This document shows, piece by piece, positions 26,720 through 35,668 of a stretch of DNA of 64,000 nucleotides. Source of the DNA: Marinilabilia salmonicolor (lineage in GTDB: Bacteria; Bacteroidota; Bacteroidia; Bacteroidales; Marinilabiliaceae); the NCBI RefSeq assembly GCF_003003035.1, contig NZ_PVTS01000001.1, positions 124,001 to 188,000 of the forward strand, given 5' to 3'. Numbering within the stretch: position 1 is the first letter of the stretch; every line of letters starts with the position of its first letter. Below the pieces are notes generated by a model. That model made no database searches. It was given only the letters and a program-made list of their open reading frames with translations, and was not told the DNA's origin. The position numbers were made by a program, and so were the translations under genes.

Positions 26720-27661
26720 TTACAGTTGACTTGAGATTATCTGAAGAATGGCCCCTTCTTTGAGTGCGAATGAGCACTGCCATATTTCTTTAATTTTTAA
26801 CTCTTCGGTAATGAATTTTACAATGATACTGGCAGGCACGATGCTGTCCACCCGGTGTGGTTCCATCCCCGGCATCACTTTTCGTTCATCGGAGTTTGAT
26901 GCCATTAGTTCTTTATGTACCAGCATCAGACGTTTGGGCTCCAGGAACAGGGAGGTAAGTTTAGAAATATCCAGTAAAGGGTAGAATTTTCTGGAGAGCA
27001 GAGCTGCCAGCGTATCAAACGATCCGGATGAGCCAACCATTTTCTTTACAGGAAATTGTTTGACGGCCTCAAAAAGCATTTCCAGTTCTTTCTTCAGATG
27101 TTTTTGAATGACCTTTATTTCAGCCTCTTTGATGGGATCGGATGGTGTAAATTGTTCCAGCAAACGGGCAACACCCAATTCAAAACTTTGCTTCCAGGCA
27201 ACCCCGAACCGATTGGCAATGATAAACTCAATACTGCCGCCCCCTATATCCATAATCAGAATGTATTCCTCATCCAGCGGATAGACCTGTCGGACTCCGT
27301 CAAAAATCGTTTGGGCTTCCTCATCTCCCTGAATGATGCGGATGGTAAGGCCCAATTCATTTTTCACCCTTTTTACAAATTCCTGACCGTTATTTGCACT
27401 CCGGATTGCGGAGGTAGCAAAGCAAAAGATGCTCTCGACCTGATAATCGGAAATGGTAATCAGGTGGGATTTAAGTGCTTCTATACCTCTTTCCATTGCC
27501 TCAGAGGTTATGGTGGCTTTATGGATACCGCCTTTACCCAATTTTGCGGGATTCTTGGATTCCAAAAGAATATTGTAAGTCCCGTTTTCGGCAACTTCGG
27601 TTATCAACAGATTGAATGTGTTGGTCCCCAGGTCTATTATGGCAATTCGGTTGTGCTTCAT
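26720..27661 (-). CDS. ppx: Exopolyphosphatase / guanosine pentaphosphatase family protein
   Basis: Ppx/GppA phosphatase with the acetate-kinase/actin fold. The 313-residue protein has the phosphate-1 motif IIDLGTNTFNLLI (residues 8-20), FATSAIRSA, and the phosphate-2 motif IMDIGGGSIEFI (about 140-151). It is the short single-catalytic-module form without the C-terminal HD domain. Whether polyP or pppGpp is the main substrate cannot be told from sequence. Probably co-transcribed with the downstream sigma-54 activator. Confidence 0.9.
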   Translation of the reverse strand: MKHNRIAIIDLGTNTFNLLITEVAENGTYNILLESKNPAKLGKGGIHKATITSEAMERGIEALKSHLITISDYQVESIFCFATSAIRSANNGQEFVKRVKNELGLTIRIIQGDEEAQTIFDGVRQVYPLDEEYILIMDIGGGSIEFIIANRFGVAWKQSFELGVARLLEQFTPSDPIKEAEIKVIQKHLKKELEMLFEAVKQFPVKKMVGSSGSFDTLAALLSRKFYPLLDISKLTSLFLEPKRLMLVHKELMASNSDERKVMPGMEPHRVDSIVPASIIVKFITEELKIKEIWQCSFALKEGAILQIISSQL

Positions 27662-28019
27662 GTTTTTCTCCTATTACTGAGTTCAAAGTTACAAATAATC
27701 ATTTTGTTGGGAGATGATTGGCTGCTATATTTTGACGGCAATGGAGTCTCCCAAATTGTCCAATATTAAGTTTCTGTTAATTTGGCAACAAAACAACTGA
27801 ATTTCCGTTAGACAATTGTTCATTTTATTGAGCTTTTTACTTGATTTTTATTAGTTGAAATAGACATAAGGGAGATGTGGCAATAAATTATCTTAGATTT
27901 TTTTAGTTCCTGAATTAGATTGCCATTATTTTCTAAGTATTAGGTTTTTAAAGAAATGCAGTGTTTGCGTTGCTTTTTTGCGAAGAGTTAAGAAAGGTTA
28001 TTTAATAATTTTATATTCT
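27662..28019. other. Divergent AT-rich intergenic region between ppx and the thioredoxin-like gene
   Basis: 358 bp without a credible ORF. A minus-strand -7-like box TAACTTTG (27691-27684) lies 23 bp before ppx but has no good -33 partner. No plus-strand promoter for the ApbE cassette was recognised. Confidence 0.4.
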
Positions 28020-28460
28020 ATGAAGCGAATAATATTCTCCCTTTTTGTTATTGTAATATTCGTAAATGGTATTCAAGCTCAAAATTGGTTGACAGATTTT
28101 AATGAAGCAAAAGTAATTTCTGAGAAAAAAGATATCCCGATATTACTTGTTTTTTCCGGTTCTGATTGGTGTGCTCCCTGTATCAAACTTGATCGAAATA
28201 TCTGGCAGTCACGAACGTTTATTGAATATTCCAAAGACCATTATGTGTTGCTAAGAGCTGATTTTCCCAGAAACAAGGGCAACCAGTTGTCAAAAGAGCA
28301 ATTGAAAAAAAATGAAGCTTTAGCAGAGAAATACAATACCAGAGGTTTTTTCCCTTTGGTGGTGCTGTTAAATTCGAGTGGACAAGTGCTTGGGACTACT
28401 GGCTATAAAAATGTTTCACCTTCCGAATACATTAAGATTTTAGAATCCTTAAAAGAGTAA
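28020..28460 (+). CDS. Secreted thioredoxin-like protein, first gene of ApbE/DUF3570 cassette
   Basis: The start at 28020 (146 aa) gives a signal peptide (MKRIIFSLFVIVIFVNGIQAQ). The mature part is a thioredoxin fold of the DUF255/thioredoxin_7 kind, with the redox motif WCAPC in SGSDWCAPCIKLD (near residue 50) and the cis-Pro region RGFFPLVVLLNSSG. It probably acts as a periplasmic disulfide reductase or oxidoreductase. Three bases separate it from the apbE gene, so they are transcribed together; in this cassette its likely clients are the cysteine-tailed DUF4266 lipoprotein or ApbE-modified protein (inference). Confidence 0.85.
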   Translation: MKRIIFSLFVIVIFVNGIQAQNWLTDFNEAKVISEKKDIPILLVFSGSDWCAPCIKLDRNIWQSRTFIEYSKDHYVLLRADFPRNKGNQLSKEQLKKNEALAEKYNTRGFFPLVVLLNSSGQVLGTTGYKNVSPSEYIKILESLKE

Positions 28461-28463
28461 GAT

Positions 28464-29462
28464 TTGAAAGCGGCACTCATTCTTTTTTATCTGCTATTTT
28501 TGGCCTCTCCTGTATTCTCTCATGATGAAGTGTTTACAAGGGTGTGTAAGTTGATGGGGTCGAGGTATGAAATTTCCGTGGTTGCTTCTTCAGAGGAAGA
28601 AGGTGTTGAATATATTGATATGGCGGTTGCTGAAATTGAGCGGATAGAGCAACTTATTTCTTCATGGAGGCCGGATTCTGAGACATCTAAAATCAATGAA
28701 GCCGCCGGCAATCATTCTGTTCCGGTTAGTGGAGAACTCTTCGCTTTTCTGAAACGTTGCCTGCAGTTGTCAAAAGTCACCAGTGGAGCTTTTGATATTT
28801 CTTACGCAGCCATGGATCGAATATGGAAATTTGATGGATCCATGATTCAAATGCCTGCCCCTGAGGAGGTGAGTGCATCGGTAAAGAATGTTGGATACCG
28901 GAACATTATTTTAGACGAGGAGAAGCAGTCCGTATTCCTTAAGAAAAAAGGAATGAAAATAGGCTTTGGAGCTATAGGAAAAGGGTATTCCGCCGATCAG
29001 GCAAAAAAGTTATTGGTTAATGCAGGAGTTAAAGGAGGGATTATTAATGCTTCAGGAGATCTGGCTGTTTGGGGAGAACAGCCTGATGGGAAACCGTGGA
29101 TGGCGGGGATTACCAACCCTTTGAACAAAAATAAAGTTTTTTCTTGGTTTCCGATCAAAAATAGGGCTGTGGTGACTTCCGGGGATTACGAAAAGTTTGT
29201 AATGCTGGATGGGAAAAGGTATAGTCATATAATTGATCCACGAACCGGTTATCCTACTCATGGTCTGGTTAGCGTTACTGTTTTTGCTCCTATGGCAGAA
29301 TTGGCGGATGCTCTTTCGACCGCTCTTTTTGTGATGGGGAGTGATGCTGGTATTGATCTGGTGCAACAAATTGATGGAGTGGATTGCGTGATGGTAACAA
29401 CAGAGGGAGAGATCTTAAAATCCGGAAATATTCAAATTAGCCATGATGTTTCCGAATACTAA
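28464..29462 (+). CDS. apbE: FAD:protein FMN transferase (ApbE family)
   Basis: Periplasmic flavin transferase that attaches FMN to Thr/Ser of target proteins. It begins with TTG at 28464, followed directly by a signal peptide (KAALILFYLLFLASPVFS); 332 aa. Family motifs are present: GSRYEISV, GAFDISYAAM, the FAD-binding GFGAIGKGYSADQA, GGIINASGDLAVWG, SHIIDPRTGYP and the metal-site ADALSTALFVMG. Lies between the thioredoxin-like gene (3-bp gap) and the DUF4266 gene (134-bp gap). The target protein is unknown; none of the nearby proteins has the full D-x-x-[ST]-G-A-[ST] site. Confidence 0.93.
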   Translation: MKAALILFYLLFLASPVFSHDEVFTRVCKLMGSRYEISVVASSEEEGVEYIDMAVAEIERIEQLISSWRPDSETSKINEAAGNHSVPVSGELFAFLKRCLQLSKVTSGAFDISYAAMDRIWKFDGSMIQMPAPEEVSASVKNVGYRNIILDEEKQSVFLKKKGMKIGFGAIGKGYSADQAKKLLVNAGVKGGIINASGDLAVWGEQPDGKPWMAGITNPLNKNKVFSWFPIKNRAVVTSGDYEKFVMLDGKRYSHIIDPRTGYPTHGLVSVTVFAPMAELADALSTALFVMGSDAGIDLVQQIDGVDCVMVTTEGEILKSGNIQISHDVSEY

Positions 29463-29596
29463 TTGAAAAACAGTTACGTAATTTTTTGTAAGTGAGGTAA
29501 AGACCATAGATGTTAAGGATTTTGTTTCTTCCTTATCAGAAGGAATAAAATGGAATGCAATCAAGTGTTTTTTTGGATTTTAACCAATTCTTTGCG

Positions 29597-29803
29597 ATGA
29601 AGTATTTTAAATTATTTTTATTTCTTGTCTTGCTGACAGGATGCACAACCGTAAAAGAATATCAAAAGGTATATATAAATGATACTGACATGGAGCTTTC
29701 TGCATCAGAGATTCAACGGTTTGAAACAAATTTTCAGGTTTACCGGGAAGGAGCTGCAGGGGCTAATGGGGGTAAGACAGGTGGCGGTTGTGGTTGCAAT
29801 TGA
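29597..29803 (+). CDS. Small DUF4266-type lipoprotein with Cys-Gly-Cys C-terminus
   Basis: The start at 29597 gives a 68-residue lipoprotein: lipobox LLTGC with acylated Cys16, a short conserved segment (MELSASEIQRFETNFQVYREGA) and a Gly-rich tail ending GGGCGCN with C65 and C67. DUF4266 proteins of this form regularly precede DUF3570 barrels. The paired C-terminal cysteines could bind metal, be a substrate of the thioredoxin, or carry a modification; none is shown. 10 bp separate it from the DUF3570 gene. Confidence 0.85.
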   Translation: MKYFKLFLFLVLLTGCTTVKEYQKVYINDTDMELSASEIQRFETNFQVYREGAAGANGGKTGGGCGCN

Positions 29804-29813
29804 ATAATATATT

Positions 29814-31268
29814 ATGAGAAGATTATTTATCGTAATTGGATTGGGATTTCTGGGAGCCTTTTTACATCCTGTGAAATCGCAGGAAAATGACTCTACCTTG
29901 CTCTACAAGCGAAAAGTTTTGGAATCGGCTGAAGTGGATTTTCTAATGAGTTATTATACACAGGATGGGACGCACTCTGCTGTTGGTGGAGGTATAGGTA
30001 CAGAAAATCTTACTGATGGCACTCCCACACTGGTTGTTAGGGTTCCACTGAACGCTGATGATGTTTTAACTTTTGATGTGGGTATTTCTGCATATACTTC
30101 TGCATCATCAAGTAATATTAATCCGTTTAATAGTACCGGAGCCTCAGCGGAAGGAGAAGATGATGACGATTATTACCAGTCTGTTTCTGAAGGAAGCCCC
30201 ACAGGAAGTCCCTGGATTGCATCTTCCGGGGCTTCACAGAGTGATGTTTTAGCGGCGGGTCATGTAAGTTATGCCCATCAGTCTGATAATCGGAATTTTG
30301 TTTGGGGAGTTAATGCAGATGTTTCCAATGAATATGATTATACTTCAATTGGTTTCGGGGGGCAGATAGCACAACTTTTTAATGACAAAAACACGGAAAT
30401 TGGACTTAAGGCACAAGTGTATCTGGATACCTGGCGTCCAATTTATCCGACCGAACTTCATGAATATGACCGTTATGGGATCAGTTTCCTGAATCAGGGA
30501 TATTTTAACGGGGTTGATGTATTAAATCAGGAGGGGACTATAACAACCTTATACAATCCTTCATCTTTCAGATCGTTCTCAAGTTCTGGCAGAAATTCCT
30601 ATTCTATGTCGCTGTCTTTTTCCCAAATCTTGAGTAAAAGATTGCAGGCTTCTGTTTTCTTTGATGTTATCCGGCAGGACGGTTTGCTTTCCACTCCTTA
30701 TCACCGGATCTATTTTTCAGATAGAGAGAATTATTATATTGGGAATGCGTCTGATATTTCAAAATACACCTCCGTGGACAACAGGGGAGTTTACCAACTT
30801 GCCGATGATGTTGAGCAAATGCCTGGTACAAGATTAAAAACTCCTTTCGGAGCAAGAGTCAATTATTATATCAGCAATACTTTTGTTTTGCGTTCTTATT
30901 ACAGATATTATTTAGACGACTGGGGGATGGATGCTCATACTGTTGAGGTTGAATTACCGGTCAAAGTATTTCGTGGTTTTACTGTCTCACCGGCATTCAG
31001 ATATTATTCGCAAACGGCTGTGGATTATTTTGCCGGATATGAAGAACATTTATCTTCACAGCAATACTATACTTCTGACTATGACCTGTCCGTTTTTCAT
31101 TCTAGTCAATACAGTATTGGAGTTCGCTATTCAGATATATTTACCCGAATGCACTTGAGCCACTTAGGGTTGAAAAATATTTGGAGTAAGTTCAGTCATT
31201 ATGATCGCTCGGATGGACTTTCTGCGAATATTATATCATTTGGAGTGAAGTTTGTTTTGGATAACTGA
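29814..31268 (+). CDS. DUF3570-family predicted outer-membrane beta-barrel
   Basis: 484-residue protein with a signal peptide (residues 1-22, cleaved near VKSQ) and a body of alternating amphipathic strands rich in Tyr and Ser, ending with a terminal strand (NIISFGVKFVLDN) that resembles an outer-membrane insertion signal. The N-terminal region LESAEVDFLMSYYTQDGTHSAVGGG matches DUF3570 proteins. Two [ST]GAS tetrapeptides (108-111 and 138-141) flank an acidic loop (EGEDDDDYY). Function is unknown; gene order with ApbE and DUF4266 suggests an exported redox or metal-handling system. Confidence 0.85.
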   Translation: MRRLFIVIGLGFLGAFLHPVKSQENDSTLLYKRKVLESAEVDFLMSYYTQDGTHSAVGGGIGTENLTDGTPTLVVRVPLNADDVLTFDVGISAYTSASSSNINPFNSTGASAEGEDDDDYYQSVSEGSPTGSPWIASSGASQSDVLAAGHVSYAHQSDNRNFVWGVNADVSNEYDYTSIGFGGQIAQLFNDKNTEIGLKAQVYLDTWRPIYPTELHEYDRYGISFLNQGYFNGVDVLNQEGTITTLYNPSSFRSFSSSGRNSYSMSLSFSQILSKRLQASVFFDVIRQDGLLSTPYHRIYFSDRENYYIGNASDISKYTSVDNRGVYQLADDVEQMPGTRLKTPFGARVNYYISNTFVLRSYYRYYLDDWGMDAHTVEVELPVKVFRGFTVSPAFRYYSQTAVDYFAGYEEHLSSQQYYTSDYDLSVFHSSQYSIGVRYSDIFTRMHLSHLGLKNIWSKFSHYDRSDGLSANIISFGVKFVLDN

Positions 31269-31297
31269 TTTCGGAAAGGGATTTAAGAAAATGAAGA

Positions 31298-31331
31298 GGG
31301 GCTGTCCAATACATTTTGGACAGCCCCCTTT
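31298..31331. terminator. Hairpin terminator after the DUF3570 gene
   Basis: Perfect 12-bp stem (31298-31309 with 31316-31327), 6-nt loop, short T run on the plus strand; also lies just past the end of the converging ABC permease gene. Confidence 0.75.
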
Positions 31332-31353
31332 CGTGTCTTCTGTTTTTGTTTTT

Positions 31354-32706
31354 TTAATCACCCGAATACCTGAACCATTTCCACAGCTCTTTGTAATCGA
31401 CCTTTTTGCCGTACATGAGAATTCCTACGCGGTAGATTTTTCCTGCAAACCAGGTGGTGGCTATAAACCCGCCTATAAGTAATGCCATGGAGAGCAAAAG
31501 CTCCCAAAGTGGTACGTCAAACGGAATCCGCGCCATCATTACTATGGGAGAAGTGAAAGGTATCATACTGAACCAGAATGCTACATCACTGCCGGGATTT
31601 CGGAAAGTCATCATGGCCACATAAAGGGATATGATGATGGGAATGGTCACCGGAAGCATAAATTGTTGCTGATCACTTTCATGGTCAATAGCTCCTCCAA
31701 CAGCTGCAAAAAGTGCCGAATAAAGAAGGTATCCACCAAAGAAATAGAATATGAACAGCAGCAGGGTTTTTAAAGGTTCCAGGCTGTTTACCATCTCCAG
31801 AATCTTGTTGAAGTTGAAGCCATCTTCCATGGAAGCTATTTGTTCCGCAGCTTCAGGGTTCTGATCCTGCATCATTTCTATTTGGGCCTGTGTCCCTGAA
31901 GGCATCTCTGAATCGGGGAAAAATGCTGCCTTTACACCGGTTACAATCAGTATGGTAAGCACCACCCAGAGTAGAATCTGTGTCAGTGCCACCATGGCTA
32001 TGCCCAGGATTTTGCCCATCATCAGCTGGAATGGTTTTACCGAAGAGACAATAACTTCTACAATGCGGGAGGTCTTTTCTTCCATGACTCCCCGCATTAC
32101 CTGCGTTCCGTAAATAAAAATAAACATATACGAGAGGAATGCAAAGGCCATGCTGACAAACATGGTCAGTTCTGCAGAACTTTGCTTCTCACTTCCGTCT
32201 TCTCCGATTTTTACGGTTGGAATTTCGATGTTTATTTGGTTGATCTCTGAAAGAATACTCTCCAGCCCCTCCATTTCATAGGTCTGAAGCTTTTGATTTT
32301 TCAAGTGATCACGCAGGCTTCGCTGAACGTACCCTTTTGCATCCATTGTGATTTGTGCGTCGGAATAGAGACGGATTGCTTCCGGGTTTTCAAGCAAATT
32401 GTCCTGAATAACCAGGTAGGCATAATATCCGGATTCTTTGAAGTTGGTTCGAACCTCCTCTTCAGATCCTTCGTCCAGAAAATCGAACTTCAGCAATTCT
32501 GTGTTTTCAATTTGTCCGGAGTATAGATTAGTGTGGTCAATGACCGCAATGGTCTTTACTTCATCGTCCTCCATAGATGCCAGCCAGGCCGGAACAACCA
32601 TCATGGCCGCAAATAAAACAGGGCCAAGAATGGACATGATGATAAAACTCTTCTTGCGGACACGGGAGAGATATTCCCTTTCTATAATTAGCGATATTTT
32701 GCTCAT
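31354..32706 (-). CDS. ABC transporter permease, NatB/ABC-2 type
   Basis: 450-residue membrane subunit. One N-terminal helix (about 20-45) follows MSKISLIIEREYLSRVRKKSF, then a large extracytoplasmic domain (about 50-175) and five C-terminal helices with YGTQVMRGVMEEKTSRIVEVI, the conserved ABC-2 segment. NatB and related permeases pair with NatA ATPases for Na+ or other efflux; the substrate cannot be assigned. The start codon overlaps the ATPase stop by 4 bases (ATGA). Confidence 0.9.
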   Translation of the reverse strand: MSKISLIIEREYLSRVRKKSFIIMSILGPVLFAAMMVVPAWLASMEDDEVKTIAVIDHTNLYSGQIENTELLKFDFLDEGSEEEVRTNFKESGYYAYLVIQDNLLENPEAIRLYSDAQITMDAKGYVQRSLRDHLKNQKLQTYEMEGLESILSEINQINIEIPTVKIGEDGSEKQSSAELTMFVSMAFAFLSYMFIFIYGTQVMRGVMEEKTSRIVEVIVSSVKPFQLMMGKILGIAMVALTQILLWVVLTILIVTGVKAAFFPDSEMPSGTQAQIEMMQDQNPEAAEQIASMEDGFNFNKILEMVNSLEPLKTLLLFIFYFFGGYLLYSALFAAVGGAIDHESDQQQFMLPVTIPIIISLYVAMMTFRNPGSDVAFWFSMIPFTSPIVMMARIPFDVPLWELLLSMALLIGGFIATTWFAGKIYRVGILMYGKKVDYKELWKWFRYSGD

Positions 32707-33644
32707 GATTTCTGATTTTGGGAAGGTTGTTCTTTTTGGTTAACTACCTGTATAAAAACATCGTTCATGCCGGGGAGTAACTCCTGACAACTGTGGATCG
32801 TGCAATGTCCGATAATGCCCGAAAGAACATTGTTCAGAGATTGACCTTCGGTCATCTTTACCTGTGCTTCGAAATGGTCTTTTACGGAATTCAGGTTGCG
32901 AAGCTCAAAGTTGTCATTCAGAATTTTTTCGACCTCTTCACGTTGTCCCGAGAATTCGATGTTTACAAGGTTCTGACGATAACCTCTTCGAATCTGCTCT
33001 GTCCGTCCTTCAATCATGGCCTTGCCATTGTTGATGAGCGTGATGTGATCGCACAACTCTTCAACAGAAGCCATGTTGTGGGTGGAAAAGATAATAGTAG
33101 CCCCTTTTTGCTTGAGCTCAAGAATTTCTTCCTTGAGCAATGTGGCATTCACGGGGTCGAAACCGCTGAATGGCTCATCGAAAATTAGCAATTGAGGTTC
33201 ATGAAGAATGGTTACGATGAACTGAACTTTTTGGGCCATTCCTTTGGATAGTTCCTCTACCTTTTTATCCCACCAGGGCTGGATCTCAAATTTCTCGAAC
33301 CAGTACTTCAGACGTTTGAGGGCGTCATTTCTGGAGAGTCCTTTTAGGCGGGCCAGATAGACCGCTTGTTCACCAACTTTCATTTTTTTGTACAGGCCCC
33401 GCTCCTCGGGCAGATAGCCTATTTTCATGATGTCGGAACTGCGAAGCGGTTTTCCGTCAAGCATAAGTGTTCCTTCATCAGGACCTGTGATTTTGTTGAT
33501 AATCCGGATTAAGGTTGTTTTTCCTGCGCCGTTTGGTCCCAGCAGTCCATAAATGCTGTTTTCAGGCACGGAAATGTTTACATCATTAAGGGCCAGGTGA
33601 TTGGCAAATCGCTTTACGATGCCACTGGCTTCTAAAAACGCCAT
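32703..33644 (-). CDS. ABC transporter ATP-binding protein, NatA type
   Basis: 313-residue ATPase: Walker A GPNGAGKTT (about residues 35-43), signature LSKGMAQKVQF, Walker B LLIFDEPFSGFDP, H-loop in FSTHNMASVEELCD, and a C-terminal domain typical of the DUF4162/NatA group. Energises the adjacent permease. A -7-like box TAAATTTG lies upstream on the minus strand (33712-33705) about 60 bp before the start, without a clear -33 partner. Confidence 0.93.
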   Translation of the reverse strand: MAFLEASGIVKRFANHLALNDVNISVPENSIYGLLGPNGAGKTTLIRIINKITGPDEGTLMLDGKPLRSSDIMKIGYLPEERGLYKKMKVGEQAVYLARLKGLSRNDALKRLKYWFEKFEIQPWWDKKVEELSKGMAQKVQFIVTILHEPQLLIFDEPFSGFDPVNATLLKEEILELKQKGATIIFSTHNMASVEELCDHITLINNGKAMIEGRTEQIRRGYRQNLVNIEFSGQREEVEKILNDNFELRNLNSVKDHFEAQVKMTEGQSLNNVLSGIIGHCTIHSCQELLPGMNDVFIQVVNQKEQPSQNQKS

Positions 33645-33833
33645 AAGCTTATGGGTTTAGGTTTAACAATTAGTTGTGGTAAGACTGTAATCGTCTCAAA
33701 ACTCCAAATTTAGTTAATATTTGGAGACTTTTAAAAGGATTTTTATGAATGTGGTATTATATTACAATACGCTGTTAAGCTTTTTCAAAGATCTGAAAGT
33801 TAAACCGGATGTTTTGATAAAATTCAGAATCTC

Positions 33834-33912
33834 AATGTTATACGATTTCTCTAACCTCTAACCTCCAGTCTTAACTTCCAGCCTCTAACCTCCAAGATCT
33901 AACCTCTAACCA
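33834..33912 (+). repeat. Degenerate CCTCTAACC repeat, partial copy 3 of the dispersed repeat
   Basis: The first 28 bases match the start of the 49-bp repeat (AATGTTATACGATTT...TAACCTCTAAC); then CCTCTAACCTCC/CTTCCAGCC-like units run on to 33912. It separates the NatAB operon from the DUF6146-like gene. Confidence 0.5.
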
Positions 33913-33934
33913 TCTATTGATATTATACTGTCCA

Positions 33935-34396
33935 TTATTTTCCGCGGGGAACGAGCACTATGCCATATTCCTTTTCGATAAAACGGAAATAATAATACAA
34001 CTTGTAATTCAACTCCAGACCATAATCTGTGTTTTGGTCATAATCAATGCGAGTCTGATAAAAATCTCCGTATTGAATGGGGTTGCTGTGCCTGTGGTTC
34101 CATTCAGTGACATAGCGGTGGTTCCAGTTCTCGTAATAGGACTGTGAGTAGAAGTTGGCCGATGGCTGGGTGGCGAGCCATGACTGAAACCGCGAATCCA
34201 TTATGATGAGTTCATATTCGGTGGAATCCTCAGATGTTTCGTGATCTTGTTTTTTTAATTCAACCTGCTGGTCAGGTACATTTGTCTTTTTAGTGGTTTT
34301 GCATGAGGTGACAGAAATGGCGAGCAGCCCCATTGCAACGAATAACGGCATCAGGAAAGAAAAGGAGGAAGATTGTGTGATGTTGCTTTTTTTCAT
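33935..34396 (-). CDS. DUF6146-like lipoprotein
   Basis: 153-residue lipoprotein with a hydrophobic signal and lipobox SVTSC (Cys32). The mature part has FQSWLATQPSANFYSQSYYENWN and VTEWNHRHSNPIQYG followed by a Tyr-rich segment with LELNYKLYYYFRFIEKEYGI, the pattern of a Bacteroidota-specific family annotated as DUF6146. No enzymatic motif. Function unknown. Codirectional with the his operon but separated from hisB by 88 bp with a hairpin. Confidence 0.7.
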   Translation of the reverse strand: MKKSNITQSSSFSFLMPLFVAMGLLAISVTSCKTTKKTNVPDQQVELKKQDHETSEDSTEYELIIMDSRFQSWLATQPSANFYSQSYYENWNHRYVTEWNHRHSNPIQYGDFYQTRIDYDQNTDYGLELNYKLYYYFRFIEKEYGIVLVPRGK

Positions 34397-34415
34397 GATT
34401 GTTGTTTTCTTTTAA

Positions 34416-34453
34416 AAATAAAGCCCGCTTCCTGGTTTGTCAAGAGTCGGGCT
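34416..34453 (-). terminator. Candidate terminator of the his operon
   Basis: On the minus strand AGCCCG (34453-34448) pairs with CGGGCT (34427-34422), a 6-bp GC-rich stem with a 20-nt loop, followed by TTATTTTT. It lies 30 bp after hisB. Confidence 0.5.
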
Positions 34454-34484
34454 GTTTGTTTTGTCTTTGGTGAATGCTTACAAT

Positions 34485-35630
34485 CTAAAGGCTCCCTTTG
34501 GTGCTGGGTAGTTGATTGTTGAGGTAATCCTTATTGATGGCCGCTTTCAATGCCCGGGCAAGGCCTTTGAAGATTGCTTCAATTTTATGGTGTTCATTTT
34601 TCCCTTTGGCTTTAATGTAAAGGTTTGCAGCTGCAGCATCAGAGAAGCTTTTGAAAAAGTGCATAAACATTTCGGTGGGTAAATCGCCTACTTTTTCCCG
34701 TTTAAATTTGGTTTTCCAAACCAGCCACGGACGTCCTCCGAAATCAAGAGCAACATGCGCCATGCAGTCATCCATGGGAAGCGAAAAACCATACCGCTCA
34801 ATACCTCTTTTATCACCCAGTGCTTTTTTAAACGCCTCGCCCAGGGCCAATGCAGTATCTTCAATGGTGTGGTGCTCATCCACATGTAAATCGCCATCAA
34901 CCCGAATATCCAGGTCGCAGCCCGAATGTCGGCCTATTTGCTCCAGCATGTGGTCGAAGAAGGAGAGCCCGGTGTGTATGTTGCATTTTCCTGTGCCGTC
35001 GAGATTCAGGTTAATCCGGATCTTGGTTTCGGAGGTGTTTCTCTCAACAGACGCGGTACGTTCTTTTACGAACAGGAAGCTGACAATCTCTTCCCACTCT
35101 TCTGAATAAAGAGCACAGTATTCTTTAAGATTTTGCTTGTTCAATTCCTCTTCAGCCTCGGCTTTGCTTTTCAAAAAGATTCCTTTACATCCCAGGTTTT
35201 TTGCCAGTTCGATGTCGGTAATGCGGTCGCCGATTACGAAAGAATTTTGCAGGTCGTAATGGCCGTTCATGTACTCACTAAGCATGGCTGTCCCGGGCTT
35301 TCGGGTCGGAGCATTGTCCTCCGGGAAAGATTTGTCGATGTGGATGTTGGCAAACTTTATACTTTCTCCCTCCAATGTGTTGAGCATCCTGTTTTGTGCC
35401 GGCCAAAAGGTCTCCTCCGGAAAAGAGCTGGTTCCCAGTCCATCCTGATTGGTTACCATTACAAGTTCAAAGTCGAGGTCTTTGACAATCCTGTTGAGAG
35501 CTGTTATTGCTCCGGGGTAAAATTCCAGTTTTTCCAGACTGTCCACCTGGTAATCTGAGGGAGGTTCTTTTATGATGGTTCCGTCGCGATCGATAAATAG
35601 TACTCTTTTTAAAGCCGGTTGAGTGCTCAT
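34485..35630 (-). CDS. hisB: Bifunctional histidinol-phosphatase / imidazoleglycerol-phosphate dehydratase
   Basis: Two steps of histidine synthesis on one 381-residue chain. The N-terminal HAD phosphatase (about 1-165) has [12 protein letters not shown] with the nucleophile Asp, and MVTNQDG. The C-terminal dehydratase (about 190-381) has the metal-binding His motifs [25 protein letters not shown], and [14 protein letters not shown]. Full length. Last gene of the his group in this window; hisH, hisA, hisF and hisI are elsewhere. Confidence 0.95.
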   Translation of the reverse strand: MSTQPALKRVLFIDRDGTIIKEPPSDYQVDSLEKLEFYPGAITALNRIVKDLDFELVMVTNQDGLGTSSFPEETFWPAQNRMLNTLEGESIKFANIHIDKSFPEDNAPTRKPGTAMLSEYMNGHYDLQNSFVIGDRITDIELAKNLGCKGIFLKSKAEAEEELNKQNLKEYCALYSEEWEEIVSFLFVKERTASVERNTSETKIRINLNLDGTGKCNIHTGLSFFDHMLEQIGRHSGCDLDIRVDGDLHVDEHHTIEDTALALGEAFKKALGDKRGIERYGFSLPMDDCMAHVALDFGGRPWLVWKTKFKREKVGDLPTEMFMHFFKSFSDAAAANLYIKAKGKNEHHKIEAIFKGLARALKAAINKDYLNNQLPSTKGSL

Positions 35631-35668
35631 TGTTTTATGGTTTATTCCAAATTAAACAAAAGGATAAA

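Noticed and set aside
33853-33912. CRISPR-like array from repeated CCTCTAACC units
   Set aside because: Units are short, degenerate and without spacers; a low-complexity repeat.
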